Shown: positions 52,701 through 61,457, counted from the first letter of the stretch. The stretch is 64,000 nt of DNA from Nitzschia sp. pyKryTriq1 (GCA_956465555.1 OY101131.1:633469-697468); one strand, 5' to 3'. Notes: generated from the sequence alone by a model not told the origin. Made by a program: numbers and translations.

Positions 52701-55392
52701 AGACAAAGCCGTTCCGAACTTTGAAAAAGATCATAAGGCCGATAAACATGAAACTCCCACTGGCCCAAAGAGCATCGTGATTGACAGCTTCGTTGGCTTC
52801 TACGCTGGTCAAATAGTCATTCTGCCACGTGAAGACCATGTCGGGGTAGAGATATGGCTTCTTTTGATCCACCTTCCAGAAGAGGTCCCGGTGAATGCGT
52901 TTCAAGAAGTCCTCCATATCCGCTGGGTCAAGGTAGGAGTCCCGTAGCCACACAAAGGTACGAGTGATGTTGCTACCCAAGTTAGCAGGGCCAAAATATT
53001 GATCCATCTTCCAAAGGCTTGTCTCATCATCAAGAAACGTTCGAAGAACTCCATCGATGCTGTTGACAAGGCCTCCGTTTGGAAAGAATTGGGGGACGAT
53101 CGAGTCAAATGGCACACAGCGCCCAAAAGGAGCGTAGCAGAAGTCTTCGAATCCAGGAAAATCGTAAATCGATTGTTCAAAGTCTCTAATCGAATAGAGG
53201 ACTTCGGGAGTGAAGACAGATCCACCATTCCGGTTCTGGTAGATAAGCGTGATCACAGGCCCCGAGGGTTCCAAGAGCGTGTACTGTAAATCTCGATGTG
53301 GTGAGGGAAATCCAGGAAATGATGACAATTCATCCATTTGAAAAGGTGGTGCTTCAAAGATCTTGCGTTGGTCGTTTCCTTCTAGTATATCACAATTCGC
53401 CTCTTCAATTAGCAACGACTCTTCTTGATAGCTTTGAGCGGCCGAATAGCTACGAGACACAATCTCCAAATCTGTTTCAATCTCCAAGTAAGAATCAAAG
53501 TCCAAGTTTATCAGGACTTGGTAGTCGGACTTGGCGAAACCCAGCAAGCTTAGAAGGACTGGAATGAAGAGAGAAACTAAAAGGAAGATGCCTGGATGAT
53601 GCGTGAGAGCCATCAGCCACAATTGATTGGGAGACTTGGGAAGTGGGAGAATGCCCTCCCGCTGATATCGCCGCGTTTGAAAAAAGAAGAAAGCCCAGCC
53701 TAACAGGTAAAGGCCAACAATGATTGTTAGGATGGATAGAAACGTGAGACGAAACCCGTCATTGTCGTCGGCGTATTCGACATTGGACGATGATACATCA
53801 TTGGATGTGCTGGACTTGTTGGAAGACCAGGACATACCACGAGCAATTTTTCGAAGAAATGTTTTGATTTCATCACTCGAAGAGGTGGATTTGTCAGGAA
53901 AGGCGAAGATTGGGCAACTTTCTTCATCCCAAGTAGCTCCGTCATTTTCTCCCATCATATCTTCCACGGATGGAATGTAAAGATGAAATGTGTTGGATCG
54001 CGCCCGAACCAAATCCGCCCACCACGTAGCGGAGGTGGCAAGTTCATCCTCCCCGGATGGAATACCCCCAAACCAGGCGAAAGATGCTTGTGTCTTCAGT
54101 ACAAAATTTTGGATCACGGCCAAGAGCCCATCCTGCGAAAAAGTTGCTTTTTCTGCTTCCAGGAGTTCCTTGGGATTCCACGCGTCTCGAAGCTTTTGTA
54201 GGCTTACGATATCCCCGTCTTGGGCAAAGAGATCAGAGCCCTCAACCAAAATAAGTTGATTATTTGCGCCTGGCCCCATTTTGACTCCGTTCGCAAATAT
54301 CATGGGCCCCACACTTCTCAGCATACTATTGCTAATAGTACTCGTAGTCGTATCCTCGTCTTCCGAAGCAAAACATCCACCAACTTTTCCAGAGGGAAGA
54401 GTGATCAAGGCCTCCAGGCCACCAGAGGCCCCAAACTGCTCATTTACCCATTCCAGGACGGCCTGAAGGTTACTTCCCCCACGGAAATAATGACTCCTCT
54501 CTTCATTGTTGCAGTCGTCTCCAGATGATTCAGTTGGCATGGGTTGGTGTCCCAAATTCCAATCTAATGTACAGTGTGGAAGCAATAGGTAGCTCCAATC
54601 TTGAATGTCCTCATCCAAAGCTTGCCACCATTCTTTTTGACCGGTGCGGGCCTGTCGGAGACTCAATGGAACATCCTCTTTGGAGCCGATGACATTCATC
54701 AACTCGGAGTGCCCAAGCCGCACAAACCCGGGGGTAACTCCGGTACAACTATCGAGCGGAGGAAAGAGGCCGCTGGCCACAATTTCTGCTTCGAAGTTTT
54801 GGACGTAATCGTTCCACGGAGTCTGGCGCAAGCCATCTTGACAAATGCAAGAAGGGGGCGAGGAGCCTGCGGAGGTGTTGTTTGTCTCGGCTGCTGCCGA
54901 CGCTGCTGCTGCTGATGATGATGATGATGATTCGCCCCCCCAAGTAAAACAAGCAGGTCCTCCCTGGAATTCGACAACTAGTTTCGAAAGATGCGGATCA
55001 GTCCCTCGCTTAAAAGCAAAGCTATATGGACTCCCGTCCCCACAGATTGGTCTCAAATCATCAGTGTCGGAGTCGGACTTCTGGTAGCGATTCCCGTCGA
55101 GCAAGGGAAACTCCAGAAAGTAAAAGTTGTTGGGCGCTGTCAATGCGGACAAGGGCGATCGATAGGCGTTCAACAGTGCGCGGGGTTCCGCGTCGGAGGA
55201 GCTCCAACAAAAGGTATTGAGAAGGAACAAAATAATGGTCCATACCGGTATGGAAAGGCTACCACGGAAACGTCGATGTTGCCGCTGAGAGTCGATCATG
55301 GTGAAGTACGCTAGCATAACTGGTTTGGATACAATAGGAGCAATGGACCATCGACCATTCGTAAAGCTTGGGTTTCTCAAATCGTTTCTCAT
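49768..55392 (-). CDS. Pectinacetylesterase/Notum-like domain fused to a Dispatched/Patched-type RND transporter with EGF modules
   Basis: One uninterrupted frame of 1874 residues. Residues about 44-68 form a signal sequence. Residues 71-500 resemble the pectinacetylesterase/Notum family: LVVEFQGGPACFTWGG (138-153, the GGGxW/C oxyanion region) and LLPHCTLDWNLGHQ (270-283, as PxCTGDxHxG). The nucleophile elbow GxSAGG is not clear (ITLPSGKVGG at 330-339), so activity is doubtful. Then come two spans (548-571, 601-620), a lumenal loop, and a sterol-sensing-like block of spans (875-1060) with GIGADDIFLMVDSF at 938-951, the RND G-x-x-x-D-D motif of Dispatched/Patched proteins. A Gly/Ser-rich linker leads to two EGF-like modules (1368-1397, 1400-1437). 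The second RND half ends with GLSANYSLHIVHAY (1724-1737), in which the expected Asp is Asn. A lipid or sterol transporter with an attached hydrolase-fold ectodomain is inferred. Confidence 0.85.
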   Translation of the reverse strand: MRNDLRNPSFTNGRWSIAPIVSKPVMLAYFTMIDSQRQHRRFRGSLSIPVWTIILFLLNTFCWSSSDAEPRALLNAYRSPLSALTAPNNFYFLEFPLLDGNRYQKSDSDTDDLRPICGDGSPYSFAFKRGTDPHLSKLVVEFQGGPACFTWGGESSSSSSAAAASAAAETNNTSAGSSPPSCICQDGLRQTPWNDYVQNFEAEIVASGLFPPLDSCTGVTPGFVRLGHSELMNVIGSKEDVPLSLRQARTGQKEWWQALDEDIQDWSYLLLPHCTLDWNLGHQPMPTESSGDDCNNEERSHYFRGGSNLQAVLEWVNEQFGASGGLEALITLPSGKVGGCFASEDEDTTTSTISNSMLRSVGPMIFANGVKMGPGANNQLILVEGSDLFAQDGDIVSLQKLRDAWNPKELLEAEKATFSQDGLLAVIQNFVLKTQASFAWFGGIPSGEDELATSATWWADLVRARSNTFHLYIPSVEDMMGENDGATWDEESCPIFAFPDKSTSSSDEIKTFLRKIARGMSWSSNKSSTSNDVSSSNVEYADDNDGFRLTFLSILTIIVGLYLLGWAFFFFQTRRYQREGILPLPKSPNQLWLMALTHHPGIFLLVSLFIPVLLSLLGFAKSDYQVLINLDFDSYLEIETDLEIVSRSYSAAQSYQEESLLIEEANCDILEGNDQRKIFEAPPFQMDELSSFPGFPSPHRDLQYTLLEPSGPVITLIYQNRNGGSVFTPEVLYSIRDFEQSIYDFPGFEDFCYAPFGRCVPFDSIVPQFFPNGGLVNSIDGVLRTFLDDETSLWKMDQYFGPANLGSNITRTFVWLRDSYLDPADMEDFLKRIHRDLFWKVDQKKPYLYPDMVFTWQNDYLTSVEANEAVNHDALWASGSFMFIGLMIFFKVRNGFVFLTSMLGLGLSFLTAYYWCLIHFDIPEITLLHVSSLFVMMGIGADDIFLMVDSFEHTKITVQGKTSSENDNCEDTSRGEGTQESGGKHHGLDAVEVLRERMKSAYSTAGSMMLVSSLTTAICFFSNAFAVVVVIKEFGIYMGMVVLVNFIHVMTILPSAILVNEFYIVPWKEKRFGGIKELQEAPVEMERTNGQCNENGQSDDIIEQGSTNSDSLGASDDDSSTSTHSQGLEQAEQSQEKQDHLPAMAPSIEDGPDEYRVNDLNRMDRWLMLRYSPFVQRRRKHILIIHGIVAVSLGIFGITSFAISDGNIVLFSEKYNLGRLTPLNAKYFNGDLTQTIEPDATGSIFGDVFDGPSGAAGETNNATNPGSSSNQDIPNEDGLTINPDSPGATSPPGTVSTDPGSGVPPSDNNGSGSDSGSSNVSPPSSGGSTGSTGIVGDGSAGGSTGGSSGGSPGTDGLVALDENGLPTCYNLCQNGGICNFYGSCSCGNGWAGETCALPICPINGRYCTGNGDCIPHPNGVPGSTICRCFDGFSGRDCSTRNQEGDNGDKTLKRRQAVVVSLVWGAERLDQRSELWAFRSDYSPPDKSDSESNSNADSGVSLESDIDVAHPQFQEWMLKVVKLARNATDLSVQTDKPTWIEILERSAVDAGLGFPVPRDLFVGYLQLLKDQNADFASLIRSELGTRSPGLAGDFLFASVTLLADVVESARDGESLSSATLRKWTEFVDSVNAIAPPKVTPAVAQSRTFLNAHRSEETISSTATSWIIANALCLLIILMFTRSIRLSLMVMSVIILIFLCLAGVLFGVFMLPFGPVEALGVSIFIGLSANYSLHIVHAYQHSPDRMLRREDKVRSAIFTTGSPIIASALSTIGGCLFLFGCRTYVFVELGLLICSITIFALVFSMCFLPAWLSIAGPLLVAEKALVANDEVLEESSSSSSNPPAPSSQEDDDRFADGLTMSEKPGDGSTTGNISLY

Positions 55393-55874
55393 CTCTTTTT
55401 ACGAGAATCATCGCATATATATATTATCGAGCGAGCGAACTGCTTCTTGATTCTTGACCCCGTCCGGAGTTATTATTTTATTGGAGATACCGAGTCAACA
55501 TAATAATACGAGTAGAAGAGAAGAGTACCAGGTACTAGAGAAGAGGCATTGTGCTGACGTGTTATAACCCTGCGAACCGCCCGCCGGCCGATGTTCTTTT
55601 TTTATGGTCATTTTTCGGCGAAGCTAAACGCTTTCCTCCATCTTGTTTTCTTTATTCGATGATGTTTGGTGTTGGGCACGACTGACTGTGACCGGACCCG
55701 ATCAGTTTTTGAGAGAATCATATTTTACAGCCCGCCCGAGGAGGAAAGCCAAACCAGTCTAGTAGTAAGGCTAATAGAAGTGACGGAAGTTTGAAATGCA
55801 GTCACCTACTGTATTAGATTATCATAGCTCTCCGCTACTTCGCACATTTATATAGCTAGCTAGCTAGCTAGCAC
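55393..55874. other. 5' flank of the RND fusion gene
   Basis: About 480 bp between two minus-strand genes, holding the RND gene promoter and the 3' flank of the INSIG-like gene. A GCTAGCTAGCTAGCTAGC run lies at about 55855-55872. No gene recognised. Confidence 0.5.
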
Positions 55875-57155
55875 CTAGTCTGGCATTCGAGACATTTTTT
55901 CTCGAATGGCATCAACGTCATGGGGGTCGTCATCGTACCGGTCAAAGCAAGCTCGGCAAATAACAAAGCCCCGTCCATTGCAGCTTGTACAAGTCACCGT
56001 CCGATCCCCCATGGCCACGTAATTACCGACGCCGTCACAATTTGGACAGGGGGTACATCGTGTATCATTGCACACAAGACAAGGATCTTGTTGGTTCCGA
56101 GTAGTACTAGTAGTGCTGGCAGAGTACGCGACGGAAGATTCTTTGGTAGCGGACAGCCAATTCCAAACCCCCCGCGCCAAGTTACCATTGGCAGGTCCAC
56201 CCAGGAAATACACTGGCAGGATCCAGAGCGGAAAGAATCCCGTCTCGCCGAGATCGGTATAATGATAGCCTCCCGCCAAAATGCCCTGGTTCGTACACCA
56301 AATCAACACCACTTCGATCATGGGTCCTCCCACTCCCGTGGCGGCACTTGTGATCAGCCCCGATAATGTCCCGTCCAATACCCAAAATCCAATGGAGGCA
56401 AATATCGACATGAGATTGAGAATGACCATCCGATCGACTCCCGCCTGCACCAAATAGCCACTGAGCCAGTATTGGAGCGTGAAAAAGGAAATCCCTAGAA
56501 GAATCTTGGCGGGGGATGGCGAAGTAGCCAAGGCCTTATTGTTGGAATCACCATTTTCTTTCCCCAAAAGGATAGTAGCGTCCAAGAGTATGTACAACCA
56601 CCCGATCAAGAAACCCGCTACACCGAAGAGAGCAGGAACCCACCAAGCTGTAGTCAACGCTGGATACTGGGAAGTTCCCCACAAAATATATTGAATGGGT
56701 TCATTGTACTGCAAGACTCCGAAAGCACTGTGATAGCTATCCAAAAAAGGACCCAGGATAGCGCCACAAGTAGACATAAGAATTGAAAAGAGGATTGATC
56801 GTTTGGGGTCGTTCGTCACTGGAGACCACCAATCAACTGACGGCTCGGACGAAGGGTCTCCATGTCCACTCTCGGAGGATTTTCCACGTAACATTGTGGG
56901 CGAGCGTGTTGAAGACTCTCGCCGTTGTCTTAGACAGCTTGCTTGTTCCACTGAGAGTATCCTGTGCTTACACCCCGTGCCAATATTGAAATTCCCAGGA
57001 CAAGAATTGCAGGCAGTGAACGATGAAGACGTACAAAACCCGCCAACGGGTAGAACCTGACGCCCTTCCAGTATTATTATTCCAAACAGCAGCAACCATC
57101 TCCCACGAAGCGCCCCCCTGGCTGTCCTTCGGCTTTTGGTTCCTTGAATCATCAT
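55875..57155 (-). CDS. INSIG-like multispan membrane protein with C-terminal DnaJ-type zinc finger, plastid-directed
   Basis: Single exon, 426 residues. The N-terminus is basic then hydrophobic (RWLLLFGIIILEG) and reaches VGGFCTSSSF, with Phe40 in the position used for plastid import. Residues about 120-330 hold around six spans with INSIG-like landmarks: WWVPALFGVAGFLIGWLY, SIFASIGFWVLDGTLSG, GGYHYTDLGETGF, and LWILPVYFLGGPANGNLARG, in the order seen in insulin-induced-gene proteins. The C-terminus carries four CxxC pairs (CLVCNDTRCTPCPNC, CTSCNGRGFVICRAC) of the DnaJ Cys-rich type with CxGxG spacing. In animals INSIG holds sterol sensors in the ER; a plastid version with a redox/zinc module would act in assembly or membrane-protein handling, which is inference. 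Transcribed in the same direction as the RND gene just downstream. Confidence 0.75.
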   Translation of the reverse strand: MMIQGTKSRRTARGALRGRWLLLFGIIILEGRQVLPVGGFCTSSSFTACNSCPGNFNIGTGCKHRILSVEQASCLRQRRESSTRSPTMLRGKSSESGHGDPSSEPSVDWWSPVTNDPKRSILFSILMSTCGAILGPFLDSYHSAFGVLQYNEPIQYILWGTSQYPALTTAWWVPALFGVAGFLIGWLYILLDATILLGKENGDSNNKALATSPSPAKILLGISFFTLQYWLSGYLVQAGVDRMVILNLMSIFASIGFWVLDGTLSGLITSAATGVGGPMIEVVLIWCTNQGILAGGYHYTDLGETGFFPLWILPVYFLGGPANGNLARGVWNWLSATKESSVAYSASTTSTTRNQQDPCLVCNDTRCTPCPNCDGVGNYVAMGDRTVTCTSCNGRGFVICRACFDRYDDDPHDVDAIREKMSRMPD

Positions 57156-58488
57156 CTTCCTCGTCGCGTTGAGGCGATGATGATAACAGATACCCCAGAG
57201 TAGATCAGAGATGTATGTTTGATATGGCGGGTGCTGGCTACCGGTACTACTATTACAGCGTGAGCCCTTACTGCCGACGGAAGGGCGGAGGGAGATCCAT
57301 CTGCTGGATCCGCGTACCGGTACCGGTACGCGTCATATCATTCATCATGCATCACTAACATCGCGTATCCACGTCTCGAGAATAATTATCGAGCCCATGC
57401 GCGGCGTTTCGTCTGCGTCGCCCGCCCATTTTCGTACATACATATCATATCTTCTACATGTACACACGCCAAATTAATCTTTCTGCAATTTGTCAATACC
57501 AGGAAGAATTGCAGAATTCTCCCCCTCTTTGCAGGCCTGATTGCAGAATTCTCGTGGAGGGTTTCCAACAAAAATCTGACTTTAACGAACTGCAGGCCAT
57601 ATTGCAGAATCAAACATCGCCCCTACACGTGGCACCCAATCCACCACCAATTGCAGGATTGAATGCAGATCTTCACATTTTCTGAAATCAATATTCCTTC
57701 AACGGATGACGTACCGACCCTCCCCCATTTTATAATCTCATCATCATCGTCGGTTTCAGATTATGTAAGAAAAGGACCGGTGCTTACAAATTGGACTGAT
57801 GGTTACTTATGTTATGGCCGTCAAATTTTTATGTATGCTCATACATGAAACAAAGGTATGTATAAATATACGCACAGAGGTGGGGGATGGACTATTATAA
57901 ACGAGCGATACCAGTTTTATTGTTGTTCTTCTTCCGTTGGGCGGAAGGATACGCCTGCAGACAAACAACAATTTCTCTCTCTCTCTCTCTCTCTCTCTCA
58001 TAGCTATTTTGATGATGTCCTCATCCTCATCGGACCCCGCCGAACCTGCCTACTATGTTGATGGCGATCGTAGCAGTAGTGTCGGCATACCGGTATCCAT
58101 CCCGATCAGCCAGAAATATTTCGCAAATTTCGTGGAATTCGGTCTCGATCCGCTTCCCCATGCGCGACTTCGTGATCTACTCGATCTCGATGCTCGTCTT
58201 GGCACGCTTCCAGCGTCCCTGGTACTTTATTGTGAGCCGCTGCTACTTGTGAATTGACTGAGTCCAAGGCGGAGGACGAGCGAGACTCGGTGCCAGGAGT
58301 CGTCTCTTTGGGAGCTGCTGGAAAGATCGATGAGGATGAGTGCGAGAGCGATCGATGAGAGAAAGAAAGAACAGATATGCTTCATAGATTGTGTCGTGAG
58401 CAGATTAGCGAGTAGATAGTGACCGCATCGATGTATTAGAAGGAATATCATTGTCGAAATGTTTTGTTTTTATTTTGATTATTGGTTT
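57156..58488. other. Intergenic region with a TGCA motif cluster
   Basis: About 1.3 kb. It holds the INSIG-like gene promoter, a palindrome GTACCGGTACCGGTACG near 57314, eight TTGCAGAA-like TGCA sites at 57484-57667, and a CT dinucleotide run near 57973-58000. A frame from 58014 to 58257 is open but has no known domain. The mobile element begins at 58489. Confidence 0.55.
57484..57667. promoter_or_regulatory. Cluster of eight TTGCAGAA/TTCTGCAA-type sites
   Basis: TGCA occurs at 57484, 57510, 57530, 57542, 57591, 57603, 57652 and 57664, mostly as ATTGCAGAAT, its complement, or TGCAGG. Less than one would be expected in 184 bp by chance. The cluster is about 330-510 bp upstream of the INSIG-like start; a similar cluster lies upstream of the gene at 60497. 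Confidence 0.5.
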
Positions 58489-58689
58489 TGCACTATGCAT
58501 GCAGTCAGGAGTCACGTCTGGCCTTCAGCCGGGATGTGCTCTGAAAAAGGGGGGTTGAGGTTCGGTCTCGAACCCACGGCCTCACACTCTGTGCGTTAGC
58601 CTTTAGCCATTGCGGCATTTGGAGCTCTCTTATTCAGAGGAGTGGGGAATGTCTTAAAGACTGTCTTGTGCCGTGTCCTGTGTATTGCA
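58489..58689 (-). repeat. 201-bp terminal direct repeat, left copy
   Basis: Starts TGCACTATGCATGC and ends TGTATTGCA. On the minus strand it contains TGGCTAAAGGC (A-box-like) and GGTTCGAGACC (B-box), spaced as in a tRNA-derived promoter. The tRNA stems do not pair well, so this is not a functional tRNA. Confidence 0.85.
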
Positions 58690-59267
58690 CTCTCCCCCAA
58701 GACATTTCTCACTTAGATGCCTTGTTTCAGTTGTTAATTGTTTTTATTGCCAGGCGGGCGTGGTCTTTTGCAGGCGTGCGTGGTCAGAGGGCCGACGCTT
58801 CACGTCATAGTAACCATTACACACTGCAGTACGAGCCGCGCGCGCTCTGGAATTGTCGGGCTTCGCCTCGAAGTGTATTTTTTTTCCCGGCCATTCTTGG
58901 CGCTTCGGGTCGTGTTGAAGTTGTGTTTTTATTACTTATGGTGCGGTCGTACGCTCCTTTATGTTTTGATATGCCCGTAGTTGGTGTGGGCTGGTGGGCG
59001 CTGCTCGCTCTTCCACTTATTGGTTGTTCTTTTGTGTATGTGCCCTTCACTGGGGGCGGTCGGTAGTGGTGGGGAAACTGCGCTCCCCCGAGTTATTATG
59101 TGCTGGTTTTTGCGCCTCAATCTCTGGGCGGGAAGGGTGGGATTTTCTTCTTTTCTCCCCCGAGTTTGTAGTGCCCTTCTGCTACTGTGGGCGTGTGTTG
59201 CAATTATGCCGTGCGGGTGATCAGGCCGTCGGTATATTGCGATGATTTTTGTTTATGGTTGTTATTT

Positions 59268-59423
59268 ATAGTAGGTTGGTTGGCCGAGAAGCACTGCTAC
59301 CTCTTGAGGCTTCCGTACGGAACTCCTCCCAATGCTTTGCTTGTTATAGTAGGTTAGTTGGTCGAGAAGCACTGCTACCTCTTGAGGCTTCCATACGGAA
59401 CTCCTCCCAATGTTTCGCTAGCG
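59268..59423 (+). repeat. 78-bp tandem duplication inside the compact element
   Basis: Two units start at 59268 and 59346 (ATAGTAGGTTGGTTGGCCGA and ATAGTAGGTTAGTTGGTCGA). Each contains GAAGCACTGCTACCTCTTGA and GGAACTCCTCCCAATG, and they differ at about six positions. Confidence 0.8.
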
Positions 59424-59705
59424 TGTTATTTTTATGATTATTGTTTTTAGTGGTTGTTATTTTTACGGCGCTACGGCACACTTCAATGGGGGCTTATCTT
59501 TTTGGACCCGAATTGGGTTGTTTAATGGTGGATTGTTGAGTGGCTCTACGGCGCACAGATAGGGCTTATCTAAGCTCTTGTTGTTCTTTTGTCTTCTTGT
59601 TATTATTGCCCTTGTCAGGGGCTTTTTGCTGTTCGGATTAGTCAATTGCGCTAACCTTCGCGTTGGGTTTGTTCGTACGTTGATTTTTGTGTTATGAATT
59701 CATAA

Positions 59706-59906
59706 TGCACTATGCATGCAGTCAGGAGTCACGTCTGGCCTTCAGCCGGGATGTGCTCTGAAAAAGGGGGGTTGAGGTTCGGTCTCGAACCCACGGCCTC
59801 ACACTCTGTGCGTTAGCCTTTAGCCATTGCGGCATTTGGAGCTCTCTTATTCAGAGGAGTGGGGAATGTCTTAAAGACTGTCTTGTGCCGTGTCCTGTGT
59901 ATTGCA
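59706..59906 (-). repeat. 201-bp terminal direct repeat, right copy
   Basis: Appears identical over its whole length to 58489-58689, offset 1217 bp, same orientation. It carries the same A-box-like and B-box-like sequences on the minus strand. Confidence 0.85.
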
Positions 59907-60496
59907 GTTTTGCATGTGTGCAGGCTCGCTCGAATGTTTACACGCCGGGCGTGTTCGTTCGACTGGGTGGACTAGTAAAACACGGTTTCCGACTGAAACG
60001 ACTCTTCGCTTGTAACTTTGGGGGGAAACGAGTAACTGTGATTTATTGTGGGGGGGTATGTATATTGCGGAGAAAGAGGGGATGAGGGTGTGCGCGGACG
60101 GATTGCAGAAATCTTCTGCAATAAAGTCGGCATTAGAATCATCGTGGGGAGCGAGCCGGACGAGTATTCTGCAATTGAAGTTGCATTTTCTGCAACCCGG
60201 GAGCTCAACTGCAGAATGTGCGCGCTGATTGCAGGAAGTGACGTGGTTTAGCGCGTTTGCGCAGATCGAAGTGGAGAACGCATTGCAGAAAGCGATGGCT
60301 GCATTTGATGATTCTGCAATACATGAATTTCCTGCAATTGGGGGTTGAAGTGCAGAAAGAATATTTTGGCGTGCATAGTAGACTTTCTTTATTTCTCGAT
60401 ATGCGACGCCGACGACCGCCGCTCCCCGCGACCGCCCCCGACCGCATATGGCATTATCTCCATTCGTAATACCACGTCGGTGCCGGTATCATTATT
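59907..60496. other. Promoter region of the DUF2358-like gene
   Basis: About 590 bp between the compact element and the gene at 60497. Dominated by the second TGCA motif cluster (60104-60354). GCGACGCCGACGACCGCC-type GC-rich sequence near 60405-60445 precedes the start. No other gene supported. Confidence 0.5.
60104..60354. promoter_or_regulatory. Cluster of twelve TTGCAGAA/TTCTGCAA-type sites
   Basis: TGCA occurs at 60104, 60117, 60170, 60182, 60191, 60210, 60230, 60284, 60300, 60315, 60333 and 60351 in both orientations, mostly ATTGCAGAA or TTCTGCAAT. About one is expected by chance in 251 bp. It lies 140-390 bp upstream of the start at 60497. Confidence 0.5.
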
Positions 60497-61294
60497 ATGA
60501 AAAGCATGAGGAGTCAAAGGCACCATTCCTTGATTCCGTTCCTGGCACTAGTGGTTGGTCTCTGTGCGATGCACGGGGCTGGGTTTTCTCCTCCTCGGAG
60601 CTCACAACGCCGGGCATTCTTTCGCGCAGAAAATGACGAGGTAACCCAAACCGGAACGCCTGCTGCATCTTCATACGAGGATACGGACGCCGCGTCGCAG
60701 GGTCTTGTTTCGTCGTTGACAAATCTAGTGAACTCATTGAGTGGACCAAGAAGAACCAACAATGGACCCGAATCAACAACAACAACAACGCCCTCCGCTC
60801 CTCGAAATCCTCCCACCTCCATCGAAGAGTTGACTGCGAGAATCCGCGATGACTACGTCGAGAACAATTATCTCTGGACGGGTAAACTGGATTTAGAATG
60901 TTTTGATCCATCTTGCAAATTCACGGATCCAACGTTGTCTTTTGAAGGCACGGATACCTTTCAAAGAAACACCCAGAATTTAGTGCCCCTGGTAGATCGT
61001 TTCGTTCAGAACTATCAATCCATCTTGTTGGACATTCGGACGACGCCCGAATACGTTGAGACGCGATGGAACATGGTGGGGGAGCTCAACACTTTGTTTT
61101 GGAAGCCCAAGATTGATGTCATTGGGCAAACGAAGTTCTGGTTTCGAAAACAAATGGTGGACGGGGAACAAAAGTCCTCTCTTCAAGTCTACGAATACGA
61201 CGAAAAGTGGGAGATTCCCGCGTACCAGGCACTACTACAGCTAGTCACTGCGGCTGGAACATTTCCAAACTCGACGACGGACAAAAGTAGATAA
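60497..61294 (+). CDS. Plastid-targeted DUF2358/SnoaL-like protein
   Basis: Single exon, 265 residues, ATG start. Signal peptide (SLIPFLALVVGLCAMHGAG) with Phe30 in GAG|FSPPR, a strong diatom plastid motif, and then a Ser/Thr/Arg-rich transit-like region to about residue 110. The conserved part (about 115-250) has IRDDYVENNYLWTGKLDLEC, FTDPTLSFEGTDTFQRN, and TRWNMVGELN followed by FWKPKIDVIGQTKFWF. It ends in a Tyr/Asp/Trp segment (YEYDEKWEIPAY). This order matches DUF2358, an NTF2/SnoaL-fold family of plastids and cyanobacteria with no firmly known reaction. Likely a stromal protein. Its 3' end converges on the membrane protein gene at 61458. Confidence 0.8.
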   Translation: MKSMRSQRHHSLIPFLALVVGLCAMHGAGFSPPRSSQRRAFFRAENDEVTQTGTPAASSYEDTDAASQGLVSSLTNLVNSLSGPRRTNNGPESTTTTTPSAPRNPPTSIEELTARIRDDYVENNYLWTGKLDLECFDPSCKFTDPTLSFEGTDTFQRNTQNLVPLVDRFVQNYQSILLDIRTTPEYVETRWNMVGELNTLFWKPKIDVIGQTKFWFRKQMVDGEQKSSLQVYEYDEKWEIPAYQALLQLVTAAGTFPNSTTDKSR

Positions 61295-61457
61295 AGATCG
61301 CTCCCATGACTTTTTATAGTCGATACTTCGTATGCACTGGCAAGTCAAAATGAACTATTGTATGTATGTACGACGAGGTTAACAGTTTTCTGCGTCACTT
61401 CGGTTGACTTTCCCTTTTAACATCCATATCGTGACATCGTCTCTCTAATTGTACGTA

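Larger units (their letters stand above)
58489..59906 (-). mobile_element. Compact LTR-type element (TRIM-like) with identical 201-bp terminal repeats
   Basis: Direct repeats at 58489-58689 and 59706-59906 appear identical, start TG and end CA, and are flanked by GTTT on both outer sides (58485-58488 and 59907-59910), a possible 4-bp target duplication. The interior is 1016 bp with no convincing protein. On the minus strand the sequence just before the repeat at 58689 is purine-rich (TTGGGGGAGAG), as a polypurine tract should be. The primer-binding site is not evident; an ATGAATTCAT palindrome sits there. Size and lack of genes fit a terminal-repeat retrotransposon in miniature. An alternative is two tRNA-derived SINEs, because each repeat also contains pol III-like boxes. 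Confidence 0.7.

Noticed and set aside
58014-58257. Gene upstream of the compact element
   Set aside because: Two overlapping frames of 60-106 codons with no known motif; a decayed fragment is possible but not supportable.
58565-58612. tRNA gene on the minus strand
   Set aside because: B-box and A-box-like words are present, but the T stem has two mismatches and no proper acceptor or anticodon stem can be drawn. The sequence is part of a repeated element.
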